Shown here: piece by piece, positions 8,927 to 17,477 of the stretch | Layout: the number at the start of each line of letters is the position of its first letter | How positions within the stretch are numbered: the stretch's first letter is position 1 | From: Bacteroidales bacterium | GTDB taxonomy: Bacteria > Bacteroidota > Bacteroidia > Bacteroidales > F082 | Reading direction: 5' to 3' | Assembly: GCA_017530365.1 (NCBI GenBank) | Contig: JAFXMK010000038.1 | Span: forward strand, 1-45,447 | Length of the DNA stretch: 45,447 bases | Made by a program: the position numbers and the translations under genes | Notes under the pieces: generated by a model | What the model saw: only the letters and a program-made list of their open reading frames with translations | Told to the model about the DNA's origin: nothing | Database searches by the model: none

Positions 8927-8972
8927 GTACATAAAAAATAAGGCATTTTCAAAATAGTTGGGAAAAAAGCCG

Positions 8973-8980
8973 TATCTTTG
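8973..8980 (+). promoter_or_regulatory. Promoter -7 box of the kinase-porW operon
   Basis: TATCTTTG matches TAnnTTTG, 22 bp before the ATG at 9003. No good -33 TTTG is seen at the usual distance. Confidence 0.6.
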
Positions 8981-9002
8981 CTCCCAAATACATTATTGAA
9001 AA

Positions 9003-10199
9003 ATGTCTGATACTATTAAGGACTTCACGAACATCAAGCCGTTCTATGCCTCCGTGCATGGCAACAGCAGGCTGTTTACCGCCAATTACAACGGCAGAAA
9101 GGTGATCCTCAAAGCACTGAAAGCGGAAGTTGCCGACGATGCCGAATGCAAGGAAAACCTGAAAAAAGAATACGAGCTGACGAGCGAACTCGAGTATAAA
9201 TTCATCCGCAAGGCCCTTGGCTTTGAAAACATCGAGGGACTGGGCAACTGCATCATTCTGGAATATATCGACGGCAAGTCACTTGCCGAGCATGTACGCG
9301 TTGGGACGTTGAATGAGAAACAGGTCAAAAGCGTGCTGATTGACCTTTGCGATGGTCTGAATTACATGCACCAGCGCGGCATCATCCACTGTGATCTCAA
9401 GCCGGAGAACATCATCGTCACTGCCGCAGATTTCCGCGCCAAGATCATTGACATCGGGCTGCCTGAGACGAAATACAAGACCGACCGCGAGCTGCTGATC
9501 AAGGAGAACGAGTTCATTGCCCCCGAGCTCATCAAGGGAGAGGAAGCCGATCCGCGTTCCGATGTGTATTCGATGGGTAAGATCATCGAGTTTATCGGCG
9601 AGCGCAACATGCTCAGCCAGTTCTCCAGCGTGGCCACCCACTGCACCCAGTTCTCAAGGGAACAGCGCTTCGACAGCATCTCGGAGGTCAAGTCAGTCAT
9701 CACGAAAGGCTATTCGGTCTTCAAACTCATCATCCTGTTGCTTGTCTTGGCTGCATTGGGCGTGGCCGCCTACATCTATGTCCCGAAGATCATTGAAAAG
9801 ACAAGGGTCGAAAAGGCAGAACGCCTCATTGTTGACTTCAGTCATGAGATGGATAAAATCAACGGTGAGACGAACGCTCTTTGTGAAAAATACAAGCTGG
9901 TCTCTTTAACTGAGCCTTTGGGCTTGCCGGAGGCATGGAAGGCCGACAGCGTCAGGTTCAGCCAACAGCTGGCGCCATTTATGGACATGGATAGCCTGCG
10001 TCAAGTTGCATCAATAGCCATGGAAAAACAAAAGCAAGCCATCGTCACAAGCCGCCAGCATGATTACGACGCCTTGCTGATGACGGAGTTCCGCCAAGCC
10101 ACCGACAGCATTGCTGTAAAGATGAGAACCAACGTAGCAGAGCCATCCGACTCCACCATGCTGGTGTTGGCCCGTCAATGGTATCAAAAAACCCATTAA
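9003..10199 (+). CDS. Membrane-anchored Ser/Thr protein kinase
   Basis: Hanks-type kinase of 398 residues. Visible motifs: ATP-anchoring lysine in VILKAL (Lys37), the catalytic loop IIHCDLKPENIIV with Asp131, Lys133 and Asn136, a metal-binding loop reading DIG (150-152) instead of DFG, the APE-equivalent APELIKG, and SDVYSMGKI. After the kinase domain comes one membrane helix (about 239-260, FKLIILLLVLAALGVAAYIYV) and a helical extracytoplasmic region of about 135 residues with no known sensor motif. The porW-like gene starts 12 bp after its stop, which suggests co-expression with type IX secretion. The kinase is probably active since the core residues are kept. Confidence 0.88.
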   Translation: MSDTIKDFTNIKPFYASVHGNSRLFTANYNGRKVILKALKAEVADDAECKENLKKEYELTSELEYKFIRKALGFENIEGLGNCIILEYIDGKSLAEHVRVGTLNEKQVKSVLIDLCDGLNYMHQRGIIHCDLKPENIIVTAADFRAKIIDIGLPETKYKTDRELLIKENEFIAPELIKGEEADPRSDVYSMGKIIEFIGERNMLSQFSSVATHCTQFSREQRFDSISEVKSVITKGYSVFKLIILLLVLAALGVAAYIYVPKIIEKTRVEKAERLIVDFSHEMDKINGETNALCEKYKLVSLTEPLGLPEAWKADSVRFSQQLAPFMDMDSLRQVASIAMEKQKQAIVTSRQHDYDALLMTEFRQATDSIAVKMRTNVAEPSDSTMLVLARQWYQKTH

Positions 10200-10211
10200 A
10201 TCGAATCTCAC

Positions 10212-12866
10212 GTGTTTAGAAAAAAATACATAGTAGCAATTGTTGGTTTTGTGACAGCTTTAACGCTGTTGGGAGGATGCTCAACCAAGAGGAATACCAT
10301 CACCCGACGTGCCTACCATAACCTCACAAGCCATTACAATCTCTTTTGGAACGGAGAATATAGCTTGATGGAAGGAGACCGACAGCTGAGGAATACTGTG
10401 AAGGATGACTATTCCAAAGTGCTGAGGGTCTATAATTATGGCACTAAGAACGATGCCATGGGACTGAATGCGCAGATGGACCGTGCCCTGCAAAAGACCT
10501 CCATCTGTGTCCAGAAGCACTCCATGAAGTTCAACGGGAAGGAACGTGTGAAATGGATCGACGACGCTTATCTCGTGATGGGCAAAGCCCATTTCTATAA
10601 ACAAGACTATATCCCGGCAAAGCGAACCTTCGATTTTGTTACCACGGAATTCAGCTATAACGACATTGCCCTAGTATCCAATCTTTGGCTTGTCAAGACC
10701 TATATTCAAACGGAACAGTATTCCAAAGCCATTGCAATCATTGAGCTGCTCCAAAGCAAGATGGCGGGCAGAAAAAAGCTTCCCAAGGAGTTGGTTCGTA
10801 ACTTTGACCTTACTGTTGCCGATTATTATATTGCCACCAAGGATTATCGCCGTGCCATCAGTTATCTTAAGACTGGCATGATGGTTACGAAAGACCGTGA
10901 CATGCGCCTGAGGGTGATGTTCATATTAGGCCAAATCTACATGGAGCTGAACGATGCCAAACATGCCACGGAATGGTTTAAGAGGGTCTCCAAGAAAAAT
11001 CCTCCCTACGAGATGCTTTTCGAATCCAAGATGAATATGGCCAGGATGGGGTCCTCAGGCAATGCCAAGGAGCTTTACAAGATGCTCAACCGGATGCTTG
11101 ACGACAGGAAGAATGAGGAATACATCGACCGTATCTATTTCGCCATGGCGGAATTGGCCATGAGGGAAGGCGATGTCAATAAAGCCATCGGCTATTATCG
11201 CGAATCGGTTGCTAACGCTAAGACCAACCGTATCCAGCGTGCCAACTCTTCCCTGAAGGTTGCCACCATCCTTTTCGACCGCAACAATTACGAATTGGCG
11301 CAGGCTTATTATGACACTGCAGTCAACGCGATGGATAGGGAGTCCTATCTGGGATACGATAGCATTCGTAATATTTCCTTGACCCTCAACGATCTGGTGG
11401 GTAACTTAACGATAATCCGCGACCAAGACAGCCTGTTGAGAGTCGCCAGTATGGATTCCATCAGCAGAAACGCCTTGATCGACAAGATCATCGCTCAAGT
11501 GATAGAACAGGAGCGTATCGATAAAGAAAGACAGGAATATGAAGAGCAGCTTGCTCTCATGGGTAGCAGCGTCGGTAAATCAACCGTACAGACCGAAGAC
11601 CCCAAGGCTTCAGGCGCTTGGTACTTCTACAATCCAACCATCCTGGGAAGTGGCTATAGTGAATTTAGCAAGAAATGGGGCATGCGTAAGCTTGAGGACA
11701 ACTGGCGCCTTTCCGACAAGCGCAACATCGGAAGCGGTGCTTTTGACGATGGCTATAGTGATTCTGGAAAGGATGACGAGGAAGGCAAGAAATCCGACAA
11801 AACAGCGCTTACCGATCACGACAGAGGTTATTATCTGCAGTCTCTCCCGTTTACTGATGAACAAAAACAGGAGGCCCACCTGCAGATCTCAGGCGCTTTG
11901 TATAATGTCGGCTTCATCTATTTGGACCGTCTGTCGGATTATCCTCACTCCATAGAGGCTTACGAGCGACTCGACACCCATTATCCTGGCAACAAGAACG
12001 AGCTTCCTGCTTGGTATGCGTTGTATAAGATGTACAACGACATGAAGGATACGGAAAAGGCTGATGACTACAAGAGCCGAATCCTTAGCAAATATCCGGA
12101 GTCGAGCTATGCCAGCTTCATCCTTGACCCGAATTATTACAAGAAGCTTGAAGAGGAATCCAAACAGGCTTCAGACCTTTATACAAGGACTTACGATGCT
12201 TACCAGCAAGGACAGTATTATCGTGTGAGGATGAACGCTGAGCGGGCGCTTGATCTTTATGCTGCCGACACGGCGCTGGCACCGCGTTTTGCCTTGTTGG
12301 ATGCCGTCGCTCGTGGACGTCTTGAGACCGTTGACTCTATGGCATACGCACTTCTGAGGGTGGTCAAGAACTATCCCAACAGTAGCATCCGCAGCTATGC
12401 CACAACGCTCTTGCAGGATGTCAATGATGAATACCATCTCGGGATTGACTTGAGAGACATTGCGGAAGGAAAAGGCGACAAGAAGGATGATAAGCCTAAG
12501 GCGCCATACGTATATGAGCCCAACACCCAGCATCTGGTGGTCGTCGTATTCAACCCGAAAGTGATCAGGGTGGATCCCTTGAAGGTGCGTATCTCCGATT
12601 TTCACAAGAAAGATTACAGATTCAAAGAGTTTGAGATCAATAGCATGGTGTTCAACGAACAGATGCTGGTCTCCATCAGTCCCTTTGATAACGAAAAAGA
12701 GGCAAAAGACTATATAGCGTCCATGTTCCTCACAGATTATATTTTCGGAGGTATGGCAAAGGACAGCTATTCGGTGTTGCCTGTCTCAGTTAAGAACTAT
12801 CCGGTTTTCTTCAAGGAAAAGAAGCTGGATGAATACAAAGCGTTTTTAGAAGAATTTTCAAAATAA
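10212..12866 (+). CDS. porW: PorW/SprE-like T9SS lipoprotein with TPR repeats
   Basis: Large lipoprotein (884 residues) resembling PorW of Porphyromonas and SprE of Flavobacterium, which are needed for type IX secretion and gliding. It starts with GTG (MFRKKYIVAIVGFVTALTLLGGC), with the lipobox LLGGC and Cys23. The family hallmark STKRNTITRRAYHNLTSHYN and FWNGEYSLMEG follow. Most of the protein is helical TPR-like repeats (about 110-430 and 550-690). The C-terminal part (after about 770) is a small alpha/beta domain with HLVVVVFN. It lies between the kinase and bactofilin genes and may be on the same transcript. The other T9SS core genes are not in the window. Confidence 0.82.
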   Translation: MFRKKYIVAIVGFVTALTLLGGCSTKRNTITRRAYHNLTSHYNLFWNGEYSLMEGDRQLRNTVKDDYSKVLRVYNYGTKNDAMGLNAQMDRALQKTSICVQKHSMKFNGKERVKWIDDAYLVMGKAHFYKQDYIPAKRTFDFVTTEFSYNDIALVSNLWLVKTYIQTEQYSKAIAIIELLQSKMAGRKKLPKELVRNFDLTVADYYIATKDYRRAISYLKTGMMVTKDRDMRLRVMFILGQIYMELNDAKHATEWFKRVSKKNPPYEMLFESKMNMARMGSSGNAKELYKMLNRMLDDRKNEEYIDRIYFAMAELAMREGDVNKAIGYYRESVANAKTNRIQRANSSLKVATILFDRNNYELAQAYYDTAVNAMDRESYLGYDSIRNISLTLNDLVGNLTIIRDQDSLLRVASMDSISRNALIDKIIAQVIEQERIDKERQEYEEQLALMGSSVGKSTVQTEDPKASGAWYFYNPTILGSGYSEFSKKWGMRKLEDNWRLSDKRNIGSGAFDDGYSDSGKDDEEGKKSDKTALTDHDRGYYLQSLPFTDEQKQEAHLQISGALYNVGFIYLDRLSDYPHSIEAYERLDTHYPGNKNELPAWYALYKMYNDMKDTEKADDYKSRILSKYPESSYASFILDPNYYKKLEEESKQASDLYTRTYDAYQQGQYYRVRMNAERALDLYAADTALAPRFALLDAVARGRLETVDSMAYALLRVVKNYPNSSIRSYATTLLQDVNDEYHLGIDLRDIAEGKGDKKDDKPKAPYVYEPNTQHLVVVVFNPKVIRVDPLKVRISDFHKKDYRFKEFEINSMVFNEQMLVSISPFDNEKEAKDYIASMFLTDYIFGGMAKDSYSVLPVSVKNYPVFFKEKKLDEYKAFLEEFSK

Positions 12867-12873
12867 TATAACT

Positions 12874-13230
12874 ATGGCTATGGAATCTCCAATAAGAAAT
12901 CTAATTGGTAAAGGTACCGTCATCAAAGGAGACATCGAATCCAGCGGTGATATCAGAGTCGATGGGCATCTCATCGGATCCTTGAAATCGAACGGCAAAA
13001 TCGTTGTCGGTCAGACTGGCATTATTGATGGAGACTTGACTTGTAAGCAAGCTGAGATCTCGGGAATGGTCAAGGGCGTTTTGAAGTGCGAGGAACTGAC
13101 TTCACTCAAAGCTACTTCGAAAGTCGAGATCGACATGATGACCAAACAACTCTTCATCGAAGTTGGCGCTGTCTTTACCGGCAAATGCCAGATGTCACAA
13201 CCTACTACCGTTCAACAACAGAACAAATAA
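12874..13230 (+). CDS. Bactofilin
   Basis: Small cytoskeletal protein that polymerises without nucleotide into filaments, used for cell shape and for placing envelope machinery. The 118-residue protein is the typical DUF583 beta-helix core: repeated short strands with Gly and hydrophobic positions (LIGKGTVIKGDIESSGDIRV, then DGHLIGSLKSNGKIVVG, TGIIDGDLTCKQAEISG). It is followed by a short polar tail rich in Gln. The gene starts 7 bp after porW and is followed 15 bp later by fabD. Being paired with PorW suggests a role in envelope organisation, but that is inferred from position. Confidence 0.93.
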   Translation: MAMESPIRNLIGKGTVIKGDIESSGDIRVDGHLIGSLKSNGKIVVGQTGIIDGDLTCKQAEISGMVKGVLKCEELTSLKATSKVEIDMMTKQLFIEVGAVFTGKCQMSQPTTVQQQNK

Positions 13231-13245
13231 GGAAAAGGGTTTTTT

Positions 13246-14145
13246 ATGATTAATGCATACGTTTTCCCTGGTCAGGGAGCCCAGTTTGTTGGCATGGGGA
13301 AAGATCTTTTCGACCATTCGTCGAAAGCAAAAGACATGTTCCATAAAGCCAACAGGATTTTAGAGTTTAAAATCACGGAATTGATGTTCGATGGTACGGA
13401 CGAGGATCTGCGTCAGACGAAGGTCACCCAACCTGCCATTTTCCTCCATTCTGTCATCCTTGCCACTATTCTCGAGGATTTCCAACCCAACATGGTGGCG
13501 GGTCATTCGCTTGGTGAATTTTCCGCTTTGGTGGCGAACAAGGTGCTGACCTTTGAAGACGGCCTCCGTCTAGTCGCCAAACGTGCCAACGCCATGCAAA
13601 AAGCCTGTGAGTTGCAGCCAGGCACTATGGCCGCTGTCATTGGCATGGAGGATAGCGTGGTTGAAAGTGTCTGTGCCTCCATCCACGATACGGTTGTCGT
13701 CCCTGCGAATTACAACTCTCCAGGACAGATTGTCATCTCTGGAACTATTGACGGCGTGGCTAAAGCCTCCGAAAAGCTTAAGGAAGCTGGTGCCAAGAGG
13801 GTGATTCCGTTGAATGTCGGCGGTGCTTTCCACAGCCCACTGATGGAGCCTGCTCGCGTGGAATTGGCTGAAGCCATCAATGCCACCAAGTTCAGCCTTG
13901 GCATCTGCCCGATATACCAGAATGTCACCGGTCAGTCGGTCACCGATCCTGAGATCATTAAGAAAAACCTGGTCGCCCAGCTTACCTCACCGGTTTGCTG
14001 GACCCAGACCATGCAGAACATGATTGCCAACGGCCTCAACAGAGTGGTGGAGGTCGGTCCCGGTACGGTGCTGCAAGGTCTCTTCAAGAAGGTGGACCGC
14101 AACCTCGACATGTCAAGCGCCTCCATTGAGAAGCCTGCAGAATAA
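13246..14145 (+). CDS. fabD: Malonyl-CoA:ACP transacylase FabD
   Basis: Moves malonyl groups from CoA to acyl carrier protein to feed fatty-acid synthesis in the cytoplasm. The 299-residue length is normal. It starts MINAYVFPGQGAQFVGMGKDL (the PGQGAQ oxyanion motif). The nucleophile is Ser88 in GHSLGE, and the catalytic His is in GAFHSPLM (about residue 194). VEVGPGTVLQGL near the C-terminus is also conserved. It lies 15 bp downstream of the bactofilin gene and 17 bp upstream of the S41 peptidase gene. Other fab genes are not adjacent. Confidence 0.97.
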   Translation: MINAYVFPGQGAQFVGMGKDLFDHSSKAKDMFHKANRILEFKITELMFDGTDEDLRQTKVTQPAIFLHSVILATILEDFQPNMVAGHSLGEFSALVANKVLTFEDGLRLVAKRANAMQKACELQPGTMAAVIGMEDSVVESVCASIHDTVVVPANYNSPGQIVISGTIDGVAKASEKLKEAGAKRVIPLNVGGAFHSPLMEPARVELAEAINATKFSLGICPIYQNVTGQSVTDPEIIKKNLVAQLTSPVCWTQTMQNMIANGLNRVVEVGPGTVLQGLFKKVDRNLDMSSASIEKPAE

Positions 14146-14162
14146 AGTAAAGCTGAATCGAG

Positions 14163-15788
14163 ATGGGTCGTAAGAATGCAAGCCCCATCCTTTGGATGGT
14201 GGTCCTAGGATTGTTTATCGGCTTTTTCGTGAGTGTTGTCACCGAGAACATCTACCTGAAAAAGCGTCCTCAAGTCATCGCCGCAAGCAAGTTCGACGAG
14301 GTGATGTATTATATTAATAATATGTATGTGGATACCGTCAAAGCCTCGGAGCTTGAAGATGAGGCCGTTGCTGCCTTGATGGATGAACTGGATCCACACA
14401 GCCAATACATCTCCCTTGAGGAATTCAACACCGTCAACGACCCGTTGCTGGGCGGTTTCGAAGGCATTGGCGTACAGTTCCGTATCGTTGAAGATACCGT
14501 GGCCATTGTCAATACCATCAAAGGAGGACCTTCAGAAAAAGTTGGCATCATGGCAGGTGACCGCATTGTATATGTTAACGATTCGCTCATTGCCGGAGTC
14601 AAGATCAAGAACGACAAGGTGATGAGGCTGCTCAAAGGCCCCAAGGGCACCAAGGTCAAGGTGAAGAACTACCGTAGGGGCGTTGAAGGATTGTTGGATT
14701 TCACTATTACCCGTGATGTCATCCCTACCTATAGTATCGACATCGCCTACATGCTTGATGACGAGACGGGTTACATCAAGTTGAGCAAGTTCTCTGCCAC
14801 GACACATCAAGAGTTTGTCGTTGCCGTCAAGAAATTGAAGGATGCTGGGATGAAACAGCTGGTATTTGATCTTCGCGGCAACGGTGGCGGTTACCTCAAT
14901 GAGGCGGTCGATATTGCCGATGAGTTCCTGCCCAAAGGGAGTCTGGTGGTGTTTACCGAGGGCCGTGTTAGGCCAAAAAGTGCCTTTTTCGCACGAAGGA
15001 AAGGCTTGTTGGAAGACATGCCTGTTGTGGTATTGATCGATGGTGAGTCGGCCAGCGCCAGTGAGATTGTGGCGGGTGCCATGCAGGATCATGATAGAGC
15101 CACTATCATCGGACGCCGTTCCTTTGGTAAGGGATTGGTGCAGGAGCAGATCATGCTCAGCGACAAATCAGCCATCCGCATCACGGTGGCGAAATACTAT
15201 ACGCCTACGGGTCGTTGTATCCAGAAGCCTTTTTCGGGGAGCAAGAAAGACTATATGCTCGAGTCCTACGACCGCTATGAAAACGGCGAGCTGTTTTCTG
15301 CTGACAGTATCCATTTTGCGGATTCCCTGAAATACTATACACCCAAGGGCAAGGTCGTTTATGGAGGGGGAGGTATCATGCCTGATGTGTATGTGCCCTT
15401 GGTCAACGACAGCACCGAGTACTTCTTCAATAGGATGGTGAACCTCGGCATTCTGTATCAATACGCCTTTGATTATTGCGACAGTCATCGTCGTGAATTG
15501 GCGCGGTACAAGACCGTTGCCGATTTCGAAAAGTCGTTTCATATCACCGATGCCATGTTCAACGAGTTGGTAGATCAGGCTGTGAAGAAAGGTTTGAAGG
15601 CCAACGAGAAGGAAAAACAGGTTGCCAGGAAGGAAGCAAACATCCTTTTGAAAGCCTATATAGCCCGTGATCTATTCGACGACGAGGGCTTTTATCCGAT
15701 TTACCGGGAGATGGACGACGTGCTTCAGAAAGCCTTGGAGGTGTTGTATTCTGAAAAAAAATCAGAAATTAGTTCTCATTCAATATAA
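14163..15788 (+). CDS. S41 family C-terminal processing peptidase
   Basis: Envelope serine protease of the CtpA/Prc type, 541 residues. An N-terminal signal anchor (about residues 8-30, PILWMVVLGLFIGFFVSVVTE) is followed by a helical segment, a PDZ domain (about 90-180, GGFEGIGVQFRIVEDT to KGGPSEKVGIMAGDRIVYVND) and the S41 catalytic domain. The catalytic Ser/Lys dyad lies in DGESASASEIVAGAMQD and GRRSFGKGLVQ. A helical C-terminal part of about 130 residues follows. It probably trims C-termini of periplasmic proteins. It is the last gene of the plus-strand run that starts with the kinase. Confidence 0.92.
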   Translation: MGRKNASPILWMVVLGLFIGFFVSVVTENIYLKKRPQVIAASKFDEVMYYINNMYVDTVKASELEDEAVAALMDELDPHSQYISLEEFNTVNDPLLGGFEGIGVQFRIVEDTVAIVNTIKGGPSEKVGIMAGDRIVYVNDSLIAGVKIKNDKVMRLLKGPKGTKVKVKNYRRGVEGLLDFTITRDVIPTYSIDIAYMLDDETGYIKLSKFSATTHQEFVVAVKKLKDAGMKQLVFDLRGNGGGYLNEAVDIADEFLPKGSLVVFTEGRVRPKSAFFARRKGLLEDMPVVVLIDGESASASEIVAGAMQDHDRATIIGRRSFGKGLVQEQIMLSDKSAIRITVAKYYTPTGRCIQKPFSGSKKDYMLESYDRYENGELFSADSIHFADSLKYYTPKGKVVYGGGGIMPDVYVPLVNDSTEYFFNRMVNLGILYQYAFDYCDSHRRELARYKTVADFEKSFHITDAMFNELVDQAVKKGLKANEKEKQVARKEANILLKAYIARDLFDDEGFYPIYREMDDVLQKALEVLYSEKKSEISSHSI

Positions 15789-15794
15789 TTTTTG

Positions 15795-15802
15795 TATTTT
15801 TG
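15795..15802 (+). promoter_or_regulatory. Promoter -7 box for yceD-rpmF
   Basis: TATTTTTG matches TAnnTTTG and is followed by CAGCCC. It lies 19 bp before the chosen ATG at 15822, which supports that start over the ATG at 15792. Confidence 0.65.
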
Positions 15803-15821
15803 CAGCCCGATTTTTAGGCAA

Positions 15822-16346
15822 ATGGAAAAGGAAAACGAATTCTTGATCCCTGTCAGCGGCCTTGCCCTTGGCGTCCACAACTTCAAGTTCGACATCAAGG
15901 ACGACTTCTTTGCCGACCTGGACTATTCCGAGGTGAAGCATGGCGCGGTGAGCGTGGATCTTGAAGTGGTAAGGGAGGAGTTGATGATGACTTTGAACTT
16001 CCACATCGAAGGCAAGGTGGAGGTTCCATGCGACCGCTGCGCCGACGAGTTCTTCATCCCGATCCAGAGCGAACAGGTGTTCTACATCAAGTTTGGCGCC
16101 GAAGAAGTCGAGGAATCAGACGACGTGGTCGTAGTGCCTGCTGAGGAGCACGCTTACGACATCAGTTCTTTGGTTTATGAATACATCATCCTGTCGATAC
16201 CGATCCATCGGGTTCATCCCGAAGGTGAATGTAATCCGAAAGTGCTGGCACTGCTTTCTCACGACGAGGAACCCTCGGAGGAGATTGAAGTCGAAACGGA
16301 TCCACGGTGGGCGGCTTTGAAGGATATCAAGATTGAAGATAATTAA
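15822..16346 (+). CDS. YceD / DUF177 family protein
   Basis: Member of the YceD (DUF177) family, linked to large-subunit rRNA accumulation and usually encoded next to rpmF, as here. I choose the ATG at 15822 (MEKENEFLIPVSGLALGVHNF; 174 residues), since an upstream ATG at 15792 would overlap the promoter. The family signature is the strand pair around VEVPCDRCADEFFIPIQSEQVFYIKF, with its CxxC pair, and the acidic C-terminus with DPRWAALKDI. The partner rpmF starts 32 bp downstream. The pairing is a conserved bacterial arrangement; the molecular action is not visible from sequence. Confidence 0.88.
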   Translation: MEKENEFLIPVSGLALGVHNFKFDIKDDFFADLDYSEVKHGAVSVDLEVVREELMMTLNFHIEGKVEVPCDRCADEFFIPIQSEQVFYIKFGAEEVEESDDVVVVPAEEHAYDISSLVYEYIILSIPIHRVHPEGECNPKVLALLSHDEEPSEEIEVETDPRWAALKDIKIEDN

Positions 16347-16378
16347 CAAACGGTTTAACATTTTAAAATAAAAGTAAA

Positions 16379-16564
16379 ATGGCACATCCTAAACGCAGAC
16401 AGTCTCACACCAGAGGCGCTAAGAGAAGAACTCACTACAAGGCTGAAGTCCCCACAATGGCAGTTTGCCCTGTTACCGGCACCATGCACGTCTATCACAG
16501 AGCATATTATGTTGACGGCGACCTTTATTACAAAGGAAAGCTCGTCATGGCCGCCAAGCAATAA
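16379..16564 (+). CDS. rpmF: 50S ribosomal protein L32
   Basis: Large-subunit ribosomal protein, 61 residues. It begins MAHPKRRQSHTRGAKRRTHY, the highly conserved basic N-terminus. The second half reads CPVTGTMHVYHRAYYVDGDLYYKG: only one Cys remains, so the four-Cys zinc ribbon of many L32 proteins is absent. This is the zinc-free form also known from Flavobacteria-type L32. It follows the yceD gene in the classic arrangement and is followed by a strong terminator. Confidence 0.96.
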   Translation: MAHPKRRQSHTRGAKRRTHYKAEVPTMAVCPVTGTMHVYHRAYYVDGDLYYKGKLVMAAKQ

Positions 16565-16596
16565 CGGATTTTTTTCATAATCTTTATATTGTTTTT

Positions 16597-16628
16597 CCCC
16601 ACTGGGCTTGTCCCAGTGGGGTTTTTTT
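16597..16628 (+). terminator. Rho-independent terminator after rpmF
   Basis: Ten-base perfect stem (ccccactggg / cccagtgggg) with a 5-base loop, followed by TTTTTTT. It lies 33 bp past the rpmF stop. Confidence 0.93.
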
Positions 16629-16636
16629 CGTGCCCA

Positions 16637-16669
16637 CACCCCCAGCCCCTCTCACCGAGGGAGAGGGGA
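16637..16669. repeat. CCCCTCTC palindromic repeat copy
   Basis: cccctctc (16646-16653) and gagagggg (16661-16668) form a hairpin preceded by acaccccca. The core matches the palindromes at 29007-29046 and 29302-29384. It sits between convergent rpmF and the PHP phosphatase gene. Confidence 0.75.
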
Positions 16670-16675
16670 GGAAAA

Positions 16676-17473
16676 CTACCGCTTGCTGGCAGCTATTGCC
16701 TTCTCGGCGGCTTCGAATTCCAATGTAAGCTCGCTGAAATGATGGGCATCAGAGGAAATGATGGTCGGAATGCCCATTTTGAAGGCCTCTTTGAGCAACC
16801 ACGGCGAAGGATAAAAGCCATTGTACCGTTTCTTGTAGATGCCCCGCGTGTTGATCTCCATGACGATGCCTTTCTGATGGATCAGGTCGAGGGTCTCCAA
16901 AGCCAACTTGCGGTACCATTCCTCATCTTCATGGAAATACCGGTCCCGGTTATGCATCTTGATCTTGTCGAAATGGGCGATGATGTCGAATTCCTCGTGC
17001 TCAAGCATCTGGTTGGTCTGGTCATAAAAAGCCCGAACCCCTTTTCGGATGTCGCCGTCGAAGAACTTCATCAATCCCTCATCGTAGATTTCCCATTTGG
17101 GACCATCGATGAACCAAAGCTCTTCTGGATTGGCGGAATGACCCACCAGATGCACCCCGCCAATCAAATAATCCAGATGGAATTTTTCCTTGGTTACGGC
17201 AAAGGTCTCGGAAACCCCAGGGATATAATCGGCTTCCAGGCCGCAAAGGATCTCAATCTTGTCCTTGAATTCTTCTTTCAAAGCGGCGATCTCAGCCACA
17301 TACTCGGGCATCCGTTCGCTCTTCACCGAAAAAGTGTTATCGAAGGGCAGGGGACTGTGCTCTGAAAAGCCCAGTTTCACTAATCCCTGTCGTATAGCCT
17401 CTTCCACATGTTCCCTAGGTGTGGATTTGCCATCACTATAAATACTGTGTGTATGGATGTTAAAATTTTGCAT
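16676..17473 (-). CDS. PHP-domain histidinol-phosphatase-type phosphoesterase
   Basis: 265-residue metal-dependent phosphoesterase of the HisJ/HisK class, which removes phosphate from histidinol phosphate in histidine synthesis. PHP motifs: NIHTHSIYSDGKSTPREHVEEAI at the N-terminus, GFSEHSPLP (about residues 36-44), GLEADYIPG, DYLIGGVHLVGH, DIIAHFDKIKMH, and a C-terminal SSDAHH. These supply the His/Asp/Glu ligands of a tri-metal site. The gene starts 4 bp after the U32 gene's stop, so they share a transcript. No other his genes are nearby, so the in vivo substrate could be another phosphate ester. Confidence 0.85.
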   Translation of the reverse strand: MQNFNIHTHSIYSDGKSTPREHVEEAIRQGLVKLGFSEHSPLPFDNTFSVKSERMPEYVAEIAALKEEFKDKIEILCGLEADYIPGVSETFAVTKEKFHLDYLIGGVHLVGHSANPEELWFIDGPKWEIYDEGLMKFFDGDIRKGVRAFYDQTNQMLEHEEFDIIAHFDKIKMHNRDRYFHEDEEWYRKLALETLDLIHQKGIVMEINTRGIYKKRYNGFYPSPWLLKEAFKMGIPTIISSDAHHFSELTLEFEAAEKAIAASKR

Positions 17474-17477
17474 ACTC

